Source: JANQPA01 sp964628385 (lineage in GTDB: Bacteria > Bacteroidota > Bacteroidia > Chitinophagales > Saprospiraceae). From it: a DNA stretch of 25,177 nt. This document shows, piece after piece, positions 15,057-22,060 of the stretch (positions within the stretch are counted from its first letter, which is position 1; each line of letters opens with the position of its first letter). The stretch is taken from assembly GCA_964628385.1 (NCBI GenBank), contig CAZVOD010000073.1, positions 1-25,177 of the forward strand. The letters run 5' to 3'. Below the pieces are notes generated by a model. It was given only the letters and a program-made list of their open reading frames with translations. It made no database searches and was not told the origin of the DNA. A program made the position numbers and the translations under genes.

Positions 15057-16490
15057 ATGAATGCAATCAGTGTATTTGATATGCTCAAAATAGGGGTAGG
15101 GCCATCCAGTTCTCATACCCTTGGCCCATGGAGGGCAGCAGAAGCCTTTTTGGTAGAACTGGAAGAACAAGGGCTTTTCGGCCAGCTAAGCCGAGTGCAG
15201 GCTCACCTCTATGGCTCTCTGGCTCTTACTGGCCATGGGCATGGCACAGATATAGCAATTCTACTGGGCCTTAGCGGAGAAGATCCCGTGAAGATGCCAC
15301 TAGAACGGGTAGAACAGATACCGGCCTACACACGGGATACAGGAACGCTTAAGCTTGGAGGAAAGAGAGTTGTCCCTTTTGATTACAAGAGTGATATTGT
15401 TTTTCACTTTGCAGAATGCTTGCCCGAGCATGCCAATGGACTGGTTTTCCAGGCCTTTAATGAATATAATCATATTGAATTTGCTTCCACTTACTTTTCA
15501 GTGGGCGGTGGGTTTGTTATTTGTAGCAACGATAATAATAAGCCACAGCTTGGCGATGAGATCCGGCTGCCTTTTCCTATAGAAAGAGGGGAACAGTTGC
15601 TTATGTACTGTAATACACATCAGATGTCTATTTCAGCGGTTGTCTTTCAAAATGAGCAAGTATGGAAGCCAGCTACACAGGTAGAGAAGGATTTACTGAA
15701 AATCTGGGACGTAATGAAGCAATGTGTTTTCAGAGGTTGCCATACAGATGGGACGCTGCCTGGAGGCCTATCTGTATCCCGCAGAGCTAGTAGCATCAAT
15801 AAAAGGTTATTACCAACCAACAACCATGCTACAGCCCATGAGTGGATTACTGGCATAAAAGCAAAGTCTTACAATTTTTCTGAGATCATCAAGTGGGTAG
15901 GTTGCTTTGCTATGGCTGTTAACGAAGAGAATGCCAATTTCGGTCGTGTAGTTACTGCGCCGACCAATGGAGCGGCCGGGGTGATTCCGGCAGTGCTAAT
16001 GTACTATTTGTGCTTTTGTGCTGATGAGGTGAAAGAAGGAGATATTATCCAGTTTTTGCTAGTTGCCGGAGAGATCGGCAGTATATTCAAGAAAGGCTCT
16101 ACTATTTCGGCAGCTATGGGAGGATGCCAGGCTGAAATAGGCGTATCCTCAGCTATGGCGGCAGCAGGTTTGACAGAATTACTGGGTGGCAGCCCCGCGC
16201 AGGCATTAATGGCTGCTGAGATCGCCATGGAACACCATCTGGGATTAACTTGTGATCCGGTAGGAGGCTTGGTTCAGATACCTTGTATCGAGCGTAATAC
16301 TATGGGCTCTGTCAAGGCTATTACTGCTGCCAAGATTGCCCTGGAGAGTGATCCGACAAAGGCTAAGGTCTCCCTGGATGATGTGGTCAGTACAATGTGG
16401 GAAACGGCACAGGATATGAATACAAAGTACAAAGAGACTTCTCAGGGAGGCTTAGCTACCAGAATTTCCATTTCAGTGCCGGAATGCTGA
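15057..16490 (+). CDS. sdaA: L-serine ammonia-lyase (iron-sulfur, single-chain)
   Basis: A 477-residue L-serine dehydratase that deaminates L-serine to pyruvate and ammonia using a [4Fe-4S] cluster, in the cytosol. The N-terminal beta domain starts with FDMLKIGVGPSSSHT (Ser17-Thr21), a family signature. The alpha domain carries NEENANFGRVVTAPTNGAAG, then cysteines in MGGCQAEIG, LTCDPVGG and IPCIERN that fit the cluster ligands. The protein ends in VPEC: type II enzymes have a C-terminal cysteine that can enter the active site as a product-like tail, and Cys477 is in that position. The ATG at 15057 is chosen over an upstream TTG because the promoter lies inside that extension. Single-chain fusion of beta and alpha domains is usual outside Gram-positives. 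No terminator is obvious downstream. Confidence 0.95.
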   Translation: MNAISVFDMLKIGVGPSSSHTLGPWRAAEAFLVELEEQGLFGQLSRVQAHLYGSLALTGHGHGTDIAILLGLSGEDPVKMPLERVEQIPAYTRDTGTLKLGGKRVVPFDYKSDIVFHFAECLPEHANGLVFQAFNEYNHIEFASTYFSVGGGFVICSNDNNKPQLGDEIRLPFPIERGEQLLMYCNTHQMSISAVVFQNEQVWKPATQVEKDLLKIWDVMKQCVFRGCHTDGTLPGGLSVSRRASSINKRLLPTNNHATAHEWITGIKAKSYNFSEIIKWVGCFAMAVNEENANFGRVVTAPTNGAAGVIPAVLMYYLCFCADEVKEGDIIQFLLVAGEIGSIFKKGSTISAAMGGCQAEIGVSSAMAAAGLTELLGGSPAQALMAAEIAMEHHLGLTCDPVGGLVQIPCIERNTMGSVKAITAAKIALESDPTKAKVSLDDVVSTMWETAQDMNTKYKETSQGGLATRISISVPEC

Positions 16491-16619
16491 TCATATACAG
16501 CGCTAAGACTTGGGTAAGTAACAGAGATTGTATATATTACCTAATTAAAGTTGCTATGTGTGCTTTTAGAGAAGTAAGGCCACCCCAATCGGATACCCGG
16601 GCCTGAAATGGGCGCGTTT

Positions 16620-16627
16620 TACCTTTG
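16620..16627 (+). promoter_or_regulatory. Candidate -7 box upstream of the coiled-coil protein
   Basis: TACCTTTG matches TAnnTTTG, with the predicted start about 50 nt before the ATG at 16684. No clear TTTG -33 element is seen at the expected distance. Confidence 0.45.
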
Positions 16628-16683
16628 TACCTGGCAACTTGAGTTACTTATTAATTTAAAAACCGCTTTTACAATTATTGAGT

Positions 16684-18114
16684 ATGGATAACTTGACGCA
16701 GTTCCTTAGTGGCCTAAATAGTGAAGAGAGTATCTACTTTTTAGTTTTCATAGTTGGTGGCTTCTTATTGGGAGTACTTTTTGGAGCAGCTTTAAGGGGT
16801 ATTGCCGTTAGAAGGCTGAAAAATCAGTTGGAAAAGAAAAATGAAGAGACTATAGATCTGCAAGGGCAGTTATCAGAGCTTACGCAGAAGTTTTCGCTAA
16901 AAGAGTCGGAGCTCAGAAACCTGGCAGAAGAGCGTGATGAATATGAGAGTAAGGTCAGTACATTGGAAAAAGATAATTCCAGACTTCAGAAAACAGTTTT
17001 CCAGCTCAATAATGAGTATGATAAGTTAAAATCTTCCGGACAGTCTTTTGAATCAACTTTCGATGAGCTGAATAATCAGATCGTGGGCTATCAAACGCAG
17101 GTGCAACAACTTAAAAAAGAACTGGTGGAAGCACTGGAAGAGAAGGAATACGCCGAGCAAAAGCTGGCTTCTCTTGCTAATGCAGGCATCACCAACGGGC
17201 AATCTCAGGGGCCAAAACCTCCTGAGCAAGCCGCTGCAGGACAAGCTTTGGAAAAAGAACGACTGGATTCACTGGAACAAAAGTTGGAGCAACTCATTGA
17301 AGTAAACACTACCCTACACCACGAAATCGATAAGCTTAAAGCCGGCAATGCAGCTATGCAGATAGCGGCAAGTAGTAATACTTCTCTTACCGCTACCGTA
17401 GAGCCTAAGCCTGAGGTGAAGCTCAAGCAGCCACAAGACGATCCTTACTACCCGGAAGATGCCGCTGACCTTCCGTCGGAACAGCCTTACACCCCGGATG
17501 ACTCCGAAATGGGAGAAACAATGGATATGCAGGAGGACAAGTCAATGTTTGCCGATAAAGGGGTTGTTGAAGTAGCCCCGGCAACTGAAAAAGACAATCT
17601 AACTCTCATTGAGGGGATAGGTCCTTTCATCGAACAAAAGCTCAATGGTATTGGCATTTTTTCCTACGAGCAGATCAGTAAATTTAATGACCAAAAAATC
17701 GAGGAAGTAACTAGAGCGATACAGTTTTTTGAAGGTCGAATCAAGAAAGATAATTGGGTAGGGCAGGCCATGAGCCTTTATCAAATTAAGCTGCAAAATC
17801 CCGCAGCTTTTAATACGGAGCTTGAAAAAAATCAATTTTTGGCAGGTGCTCCGGAAGCCCTGGATGATTTGAAGCTCATAGAGGGGATAGGACCCAAAAT
17901 TGAAAAACTGCTTAAAGATGCTGGCTTTTTAAGCCTGGCTGATATCGCTGTCACAACCGCTGCTGACTTAAAGAATATTCTAAATAAGGGCGGAGAACAG
18001 TATCGCATGCATGATCCCAATACCTGGCCTGCACAGGCCCGGCTAGCAGTAAGTGGCGACTGGGATTTGCTGGAAGAGTATCAACAAAAACTCAGAGGCG
18101 GAAAAGACTCATAG
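16684..18114 (+). CDS. Membrane-anchored coiled-coil protein with two helix-hairpin-helix repeats
   Basis: A 476-residue protein in three parts. Residues about 15-40 form one membrane segment with a short periplasmic N-terminus. Residues about 45-230 are a long, highly charged coiled coil with several heptad blocks, followed by a low-complexity Pro/Glu/Asp linker. The C-terminus has two related modules, near 304-365 and 394-475, each opening with LIEGIGP, the hairpin signature of the predicted flap-endonuclease-like H3TH fold (COG3743 style), often annotated as a DNA-binding or 5' nuclease-like domain. I see no catalytic acidic cluster, so DNA binding is likelier than cleavage. The DNA of the two LIEGIGP segments is also very similar, pointing to an internal duplication. 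The frame opens at a TTG (16678), but the ATG at 16684 is better. Its stop overlaps that of the opposite-strand gene. Confidence 0.7.
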   Translation: MDNLTQFLSGLNSEESIYFLVFIVGGFLLGVLFGAALRGIAVRRLKNQLEKKNEETIDLQGQLSELTQKFSLKESELRNLAEERDEYESKVSTLEKDNSRLQKTVFQLNNEYDKLKSSGQSFESTFDELNNQIVGYQTQVQQLKKELVEALEEKEYAEQKLASLANAGITNGQSQGPKPPEQAAAGQALEKERLDSLEQKLEQLIEVNTTLHHEIDKLKAGNAAMQIAASSNTSLTATVEPKPEVKLKQPQDDPYYPEDAADLPSEQPYTPDDSEMGETMDMQEDKSMFADKGVVEVAPATEKDNLTLIEGIGPFIEQKLNGIGIFSYEQISKFNDQKIEEVTRAIQFFEGRIKKDNWVGQAMSLYQIKLQNPAAFNTELEKNQFLAGAPEALDDLKLIEGIGPKIEKLLKDAGFLSLADIAVTTAADLKNILNKGGEQYRMHDPNTWPAQARLAVSGDWDLLEEYQQKLRGGKDS

Positions 18115-18903
18115 CTGGATTTTATACATAAATAACTGTTGGCCTTGTTGCAGGAAAACCTGATCTCCGACAATATGTATATGATCAATGTTATTTTTGG
18201 GGAGTACTGTGGGTAGCCAACTCTTGCTGAGTTGGTTATACCAGCGCCACTGCTCGCCGAACAGGGCCAAAAAGCTTGTACTGGCGGGCACTACCTGCCG
18301 TACATCAGCGCTGAGCTCCACCTTTTCCAGAAACTGCCCAAAAAGATCAAAAATCAATACAGCATAATTGGAATCAATCAGATAAAGCTGATTATTACTA
18401 AACCGAAGGTCTTCGGCTTCCGGACGCCTGCGCAGGATAAAATTTAAATCCTGGCTGCGCTGTACTGGCTCACCGTTGGTATCTAGCTGTAGGAGCCGCC
18501 CAACCTGGCCGTCGTATATCCAGATTCTGTTATCAGAACCCATAGCTATGCTTTGTACCGCAAAAAAGCCCAGGTTAGCAAAGTCATACTGAATATTTGA
18601 ATTTAATGTCCTGTCTAGTATCTGTGCTGTTTGGTATTCTTCGTAAAAGATCACCACATTGAATGGATCATTAATGTCTACATCGCTGAGGTCTCCTAGG
18701 GTGTTGTCACTAAAGCGAAACAGGACTTCTCCTCGTTGATCCAGTTTGGAAATTTCCTGCTTATTGTTGATAATATAAAGCTGATACAGGCGATCTACTC
18801 CGATCAGGCTACCTTCAACAGAAAAACTATCCAGTGGTTGAAATACAGGTTGAGCCTGCAGGAAATGAAAAGGAAAGAGTAAGAGAAAAAGCCTACATCG
18901 CAT
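18109..18903 (-). CDS. Exported beta-propeller-like protein of unknown function
   Basis: A 264-residue protein with a signal peptide (MRCRLFLLLFPFHFLQAQ, probable cleavage AQ-P). The mature part has about five repeated units rich in YLIDSN, WIYDGQVG and LFDLFGQF-type strand-turn-strand stretches, the pattern of NHL/six-bladed propellers. No catalytic residues are recognised. The frame is open up to 18999, inside the lpxH gene, but the ATG at 18903 supplies the signal peptide. It overlaps the end of lpxH by 11 bp on the same strand, which implies translational coupling. At its 3' end its TGA (18109-18111) abuts the TAG of the opposite-strand gene (18112-18114). A role in envelope biology is suggested by the lpxH partner but not demonstrated. 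Confidence 0.7.
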   Translation of the reverse strand: MRCRLFLLLFPFHFLQAQPVFQPLDSFSVEGSLIGVDRLYQLYIINNKQEISKLDQRGEVLFRFSDNTLGDLSDVDINDPFNVVIFYEEYQTAQILDRTLNSNIQYDFANLGFFAVQSIAMGSDNRIWIYDGQVGRLLQLDTNGEPVQRSQDLNFILRRRPEAEDLRFSNNQLYLIDSNYAVLIFDLFGQFLEKVELSADVRQVVPASTSFLALFGEQWRWYNQLSKSWLPTVLPKNNIDHIHIVGDQVFLQQGQQLFMYKIQL

Positions 18904-19708
18904 CTTTTTGTTTGCTTTTACGAGGTCGGTTACCGAATATCCGGCCATGATCATTCTCAAAAAATTCGATGCTAACGTCTTGTCCATCAAAGACGGCATA
19001 ACTGTTAAACGTCAACCATTCTCCAAGGTTGATGTAGCGGCTGCTTCCATTTGGAAGCAGGAAGTCGATAGGGATATGCCGATGCCCGAAGATGAAAAAA
19101 TCGACAGCTTGTTTTTTAATTTCTTCTTTAGCAAAAGAAACGAGCCATTCTTTTTCTTCTCCCAGGAACTTTGGAGGTTCAGGATTTAATGATCTGCTTT
19201 TTCCTGACCAATAATTTGCCATGCCGATACCAAAATTAGGATGTAATCGCTCAAACAACCATTGGTAGACAGGATTGGCAAATACCTTTTTGAGGAACTT
19301 ATAGCCATGGTCGCCCGGGCCCAGGCCATCACCGTGACCTATAAAAAAAGTCTTTCCCTCCAGATTTTCAATTATAGGCTGCCTGAAAGTCGGGATATTC
19401 AATTCCTGCTCAAAATAGCTAAAGACCCACATGTCGTGATTGCCGGTAAAAAAATAAACGGGAATTCCAGCATCTCGTAACTCCGCTAGCTTTCCCAAAA
19501 CCCTCACATAACCCTTGGGAACGACTGTCCTATATTCAAACCAAAAATCAAAAAGGTCACCTACCAGGTATATAGCAGCAGCATCTTTTTTAATCAGGTC
19601 AAACCAGCGTAGCATCTGCTTTTCTCGTTCCTTACTGCTAATTTTGGCATCAACACCCAGGTGAAAATCGGAAGCAAAATAATAACGCTTCAATGCACTC
19701 ATGCTCAT
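18893..19708 (-). CDS. lpxH: UDP-2,3-diacylglucosamine diphosphatase (LpxH-like)
   Basis: A 271-residue calcineurin-like phosphoesterase that would hydrolyse UDP-2,3-diacylglucosamine to lipid X in lipid A synthesis at the inner face of the cytoplasmic membrane. Metal-site motifs in order: SDFHLG (Asp14, His16), VGDLFDFW (Asp51), GNHD (Asn90, His91), GHGDGLGPGD, and FGHRH near the C-terminus. Length and the FDFWFEY segment fit the LpxH clade seen in Bacteroidota. A second ATG (19702) is an alternative start; the two differ by two residues. Its last 11 bases overlap the start of the propeller-like gene. Upstream, a nested inverted-repeat element (19751-19860) lies in the presumed leader or promoter. 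The motifs shared with other phosphoesterases mean the exact substrate is a family inference. Confidence 0.85.
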   Translation of the reverse strand: MSMSALKRYYFASDFHLGVDAKISSKEREKQMLRWFDLIKKDAAAIYLVGDLFDFWFEYRTVVPKGYVRVLGKLAELRDAGIPVYFFTGNHDMWVFSYFEQELNIPTFRQPIIENLEGKTFFIGHGDGLGPGDHGYKFLKKVFANPVYQWLFERLHPNFGIGMANYWSGKSRSLNPEPPKFLGEEKEWLVSFAKEEIKKQAVDFFIFGHRHIPIDFLLPNGSSRYINLGEWLTFNSYAVFDGQDVSIEFFENDHGRIFGNRPRKSKQKDAM

Positions 19709-19750
19709 CAGTGTATTCGTTTACAACTGAAATGATTAATTTAGGGCTTA

Positions 19751-19860
19751 TTTGGTATTCACTCGCCGATTGGCTGATGCAGTGGAGCTGCAGTGAAACT
19801 CGTGAAGAACTTTCTGAGCTTCACCAGCTTGTCTTGTCGACTGCATAAGTGAATGCCAAA
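19751..19860. repeat. Nested three-tier inverted-repeat element (about 110 nt)
   Basis: Three sets of inverted repeats lie inside one another. Outer: TTTGGTATTCACT (19751-19763) with AGTGAATGCCAAA (19848-19860), 13 pairs with one G:U. Middle: ATGCAGT (19777-19783) with ACTGCAT (19840-19846), 7 perfect pairs. Inner: GTGAAG (19802-19807) with CTTCAC (19819-19824), 6 perfect pairs. As RNA it would form a long stem with internal loops. It has no flanking target duplication that I can find. It lies between the divergent lpxH and SDR genes, 43 bp from the lpxH start. Confidence 0.7.
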
Positions 19861-19971
19861 CACACCGGATAGGAAATATCGGCTAAAGGCCAATGTCTCC
19901 CATTTTAAACCGCTTCAATAACAAAAGTAGTATTATTATTATCATTTATCATACCAAATTATCAGACTATT

Positions 19972-20006
19972 AGGGAAATATCATGGCTAACAGTATCATG
20001 GTCCCT
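19972..20006. promoter_or_regulatory. Operator-like repeats upstream of the SDR gene
   Basis: TATCATGG occurs twice in direct orientation (19979-19986 and 19994-20001), 15 nt apart, framed by AGGGA (19972-19976) and its complement TCCCT (20002-20006). The block ends 37 nt before the SDR ATG, a suitable place for a regulator to bind. Confidence 0.35.
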
Positions 20007-20043
20007 GATATCTATTCTTGTTAATTTGATAAAGTCAAAAAAT

Positions 20044-20829
20044 ATGGAACTAAATTTAGAAGGCAAGCATGCACTGGTTTGTGGCTCTAGTAAAGGTATT
20101 GGAAAAGCTATTGCGATAGGGCTTAGCAAGCTTGGAGCAGGCATAACCCTTATGGCTCGCTCAGCTGATATGCTATCAACTGTAGTAGGAGAACTGGAAA
20201 ATAAAACCGGACAGCATCATCGTTTTCAGGTAGCAGACTTCAGTGACCTGGAAGATGTCAGGAAGAAAGCCTGTCATATAATAGACGCTCAAAATATTCA
20301 TATACTGATCAATAACACGGGGGGACCAGCCGGTGGGCCACTACTTGATGCACAGCCGGAGGAATTCCTTAAAGCTATTAATAATCATATCCTGTGTAGC
20401 CAACTTTTGACACAGCTTGCCGTACCCGGCATGAAGGCGTCTAATTATGGCCGCATCATCAACGTAATTTCTACTTCTGTCAAAACTCCCATTCCCAACC
20501 TCGGCGTATCTAACACCATCCGTGGTGCAATGGCTAATTGGTCTAAAACCATGGCCGCTGAGTTAGCGCCATTCGGCATTACTGTCAATAATGTGCTTCC
20601 TGGCTTTACCGCTACCGGACGCCTGAAAGAAGTACTTCTGGCCCAGGCTGAACAATTGGGTATACCTTACGAAACACACGAAGAAAAAATGAGACAATCC
20701 GTTCCAATGAAGCGCTTTGGCCATCCTGAAGAAGTAGCTAATGCTGCAGTATTTCTGGCTAGCCCGGCAGCTTCTTATATCACCGGTACAAATATTACCG
20801 TAGATGGTGGCCGTACACCTTGCTATTAG
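20044..20829 (+). CDS. Short-chain dehydrogenase/reductase-like protein lacking YxxxK
   Basis: A 261-residue SDR-fold protein. The N-terminal cofactor loop is CGSSKGIGKA, near the usual TGxxxGIG but with GSS in place of TG. NNTGG replaces the usual NNAG. The serine segment NVISTSVKTPI is present, but where classical SDRs have YxxxK this protein reads VSNTI, so both catalytic Tyr and Lys are missing. NVLPGFTATGRL and the C-terminal GTNITVDGG are family-like. It resembles the beta-ketoacyl-ACP reductase-like SDR subgroup described as lacking a perfect catalytic tetrad. Its reaction is therefore unknown. The frame is open to a TTG at 20026; the ATG at 20044 gives the usual SDR N-terminus (LEGKHALVCG). 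It is a single gene, convergent with the next. Confidence 0.8.
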   Translation: MELNLEGKHALVCGSSKGIGKAIAIGLSKLGAGITLMARSADMLSTVVGELENKTGQHHRFQVADFSDLEDVRKKACHIIDAQNIHILINNTGGPAGGPLLDAQPEEFLKAINNHILCSQLLTQLAVPGMKASNYGRIINVISTSVKTPIPNLGVSNTIRGAMANWSKTMAAELAPFGITVNNVLPGFTATGRLKEVLLAQAEQLGIPYETHEEKMRQSVPMKRFGHPEEVANAAVFLASPAASYITGTNITVDGGRTPCY

Positions 20830-20945
20830 ACTTTTTTCGTAGTTATTGAAGTAGATTAAAATTGGTTCTTTTTTCCACTATTCTACTCTTGCTAAACAAG
20901 TCTATTGATTGCGAACTACAACTTGAAAAATCCAGAAAAAGATAA

Positions 20946-20979
20946 AGCGCTCCACATGCTCTACTAGGGGAGCGCTCCC
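20946..20979 (-). terminator. Probable terminator of the AntA-like gene, with a GC-rich palindrome
   Basis: AGCGCTCC (20946-20953) and GGAGCGCT (20969-20976) form an 8-bp stem over a 15-nt loop. On the minus strand the hairpin is followed by TTATCTTTTT. The right arm is also part of the perfect 12-bp palindrome GGGAGCGCTCCC (20968-20979), so alternative pairings exist. It lies about 57 nt past the AntA-like stop. Confidence 0.45.
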
Positions 20980-21035
20980 TAAGAGTCCATTAGTAGTAAT
21001 CAATTGATTTTTGGGTAAACAGCAAAATTTATTCT

Positions 21036-21857
21036 TTAGGATTGTGCCACCCTCAACTGCTGAGCTGGAGCGGGTGGAGTTAAATTGCGAACCAGGCCGA
21101 GACCCTGATCGCTACCGAACAAGTCAGTGGTAGCAAAAGCCCGGTCATCAATAATTTCTATCTGAAGTTCCTTGGCAAATAACTTGGCCAAGTCGCCCAT
21201 ATTTTTGGCATAACGCTCTGTCTTTTCCATGCCCATGAAAAGATCAATCACCCCCGTTCGGATCACTTCGTACTTGTCAATGAGCATAAGCATCTGGCGC
21301 TGGTTCTTCCCATAGGTCTTCTGGCCCAATACCTTCATCTGAGCTTTGAGCTTTGTGGAGGAATAACCGAGAATTCGCTCCCGGTATTTCCACCAGTTAT
21401 TGGCCTCACCTCCATTCCTGGATTCATAAGCCTTGAGGTGTTGACGCTCACACTTTTCCTGGCAGCTAACTGAACTCATCGCTCTGGCTAGCTCCAAAGC
21501 TGATGTTACCTGCTCTTTGGTCAGCACTTCCCCACTCTCTACCTTATCCTCCAAAGACCTTAGCCATTTGGCATACTTCAGCTTTACCTTACTTTTAGAA
21601 TTGAGTGTAATCAACTTGGCTAACTCAATAGAAATATAATAGTCCTCCACGATGCCGGTTTGATTGTTCTTCCTGGGGGCATAGTCCTTCAGCTTGAGTG
21701 GCCTACGAATTTCGCCATCAGAAAATTCGTAAACATCACTAAGCCATCTCTTAGTATTCACAGCATAATGATCACTATTGAGCTCCAGGGCCATGTGCAG
21801 ATTAGTGGCAGTTACCACCTTTGTACCTTTCTTGCTAACCAGAATTTGTAGTTCCAT
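21036..21857 (-). CDS. Orphan AntA/AntB antirepressor-like protein
   Basis: A 273-residue cytosolic protein. Residues about 10-110 resemble the AntA/AntB domain of phage antirepressors: VTATNLHMALELNSDHYAVNTKRW, then a loop, then VEDYYISIELAKLITLN and KYAKWLRSLE, the pattern of a domain that binds repressors. The middle is helical with a CQEKCERQH segment, and a basic stretch includes YSSTKLKAQMKVLGQKTYG. The C-terminus ends in a Pro/Ala-rich tail. No second known domain (KilA-C, ANT) is recognised. No integrase, capsid or other phage gene is nearby, so it may be a domesticated chromosomal protein. It has a good minus-strand promoter (21879-21910) and a probable terminator. The domain call comes from pattern recognition, not a profile search. 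Confidence 0.5.
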   Translation of the reverse strand: MELQILVSKKGTKVVTATNLHMALELNSDHYAVNTKRWLSDVYEFSDGEIRRPLKLKDYAPRKNNQTGIVEDYYISIELAKLITLNSKSKVKLKYAKWLRSLEDKVESGEVLTKEQVTSALELARAMSSVSCQEKCERQHLKAYESRNGGEANNWWKYRERILGYSSTKLKAQMKVLGQKTYGKNQRQMLMLIDKYEVIRTGVIDLFMGMEKTERYAKNMGDLAKLFAKELQIEIIDDRAFATTDLFGSDQGLGLVRNLTPPAPAQQLRVAQS

Positions 21858-21878
21858 AACTCAAGCTTTTTGTTGTAA

Positions 21879-21910
21879 CAAATATAAACAAAATGTTTTT
21901 AAATGACAAC
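21879..21910 (-). promoter_or_regulatory. Promoter of the AntA-like gene
   Basis: Read on the minus strand: GTTG (21910-21907), 20 nt, then TATATTTG (21886-21879), matching TTTG/TTG-N19/20-TAnnTTTG. The start of transcription would be about 15 nt before the ATG at 21857, a very short leader. Direct repeats CTTTTTGTT (21866-21874 and 21910-21918), 44 nt apart, flank it and could be operator sites. Confidence 0.6.
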
Positions 21911-22060
21911 TTTTTGTTTGAGAAATATGGCTCTAAGGGTCGGCTTGTGCTTGGAGTAATAGCCTGCAGTAAAGAGTTTGCCTGATAAAAAATTGGTTAA
22001 TAATCGTTTATGCTTTATTGTTGAAGATCATTAATTTAAAACAAAAATTTTATTTTTACT

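Noticed and set aside
16397..16606. A 69-codon frame over the end of sdaA
   Set aside because: It is mostly an out-of-frame reading of the sdaA coding region, with no recognisable features in its tail.
19751..19860. The nested inverted repeat as an integron attC site or a MITE
   Set aside because: No GTTRRRY/RYYYAAC boxes and no integrase nearby; no flanking target duplication and no second copy in the window. It remains listed as an unexplained repeat.
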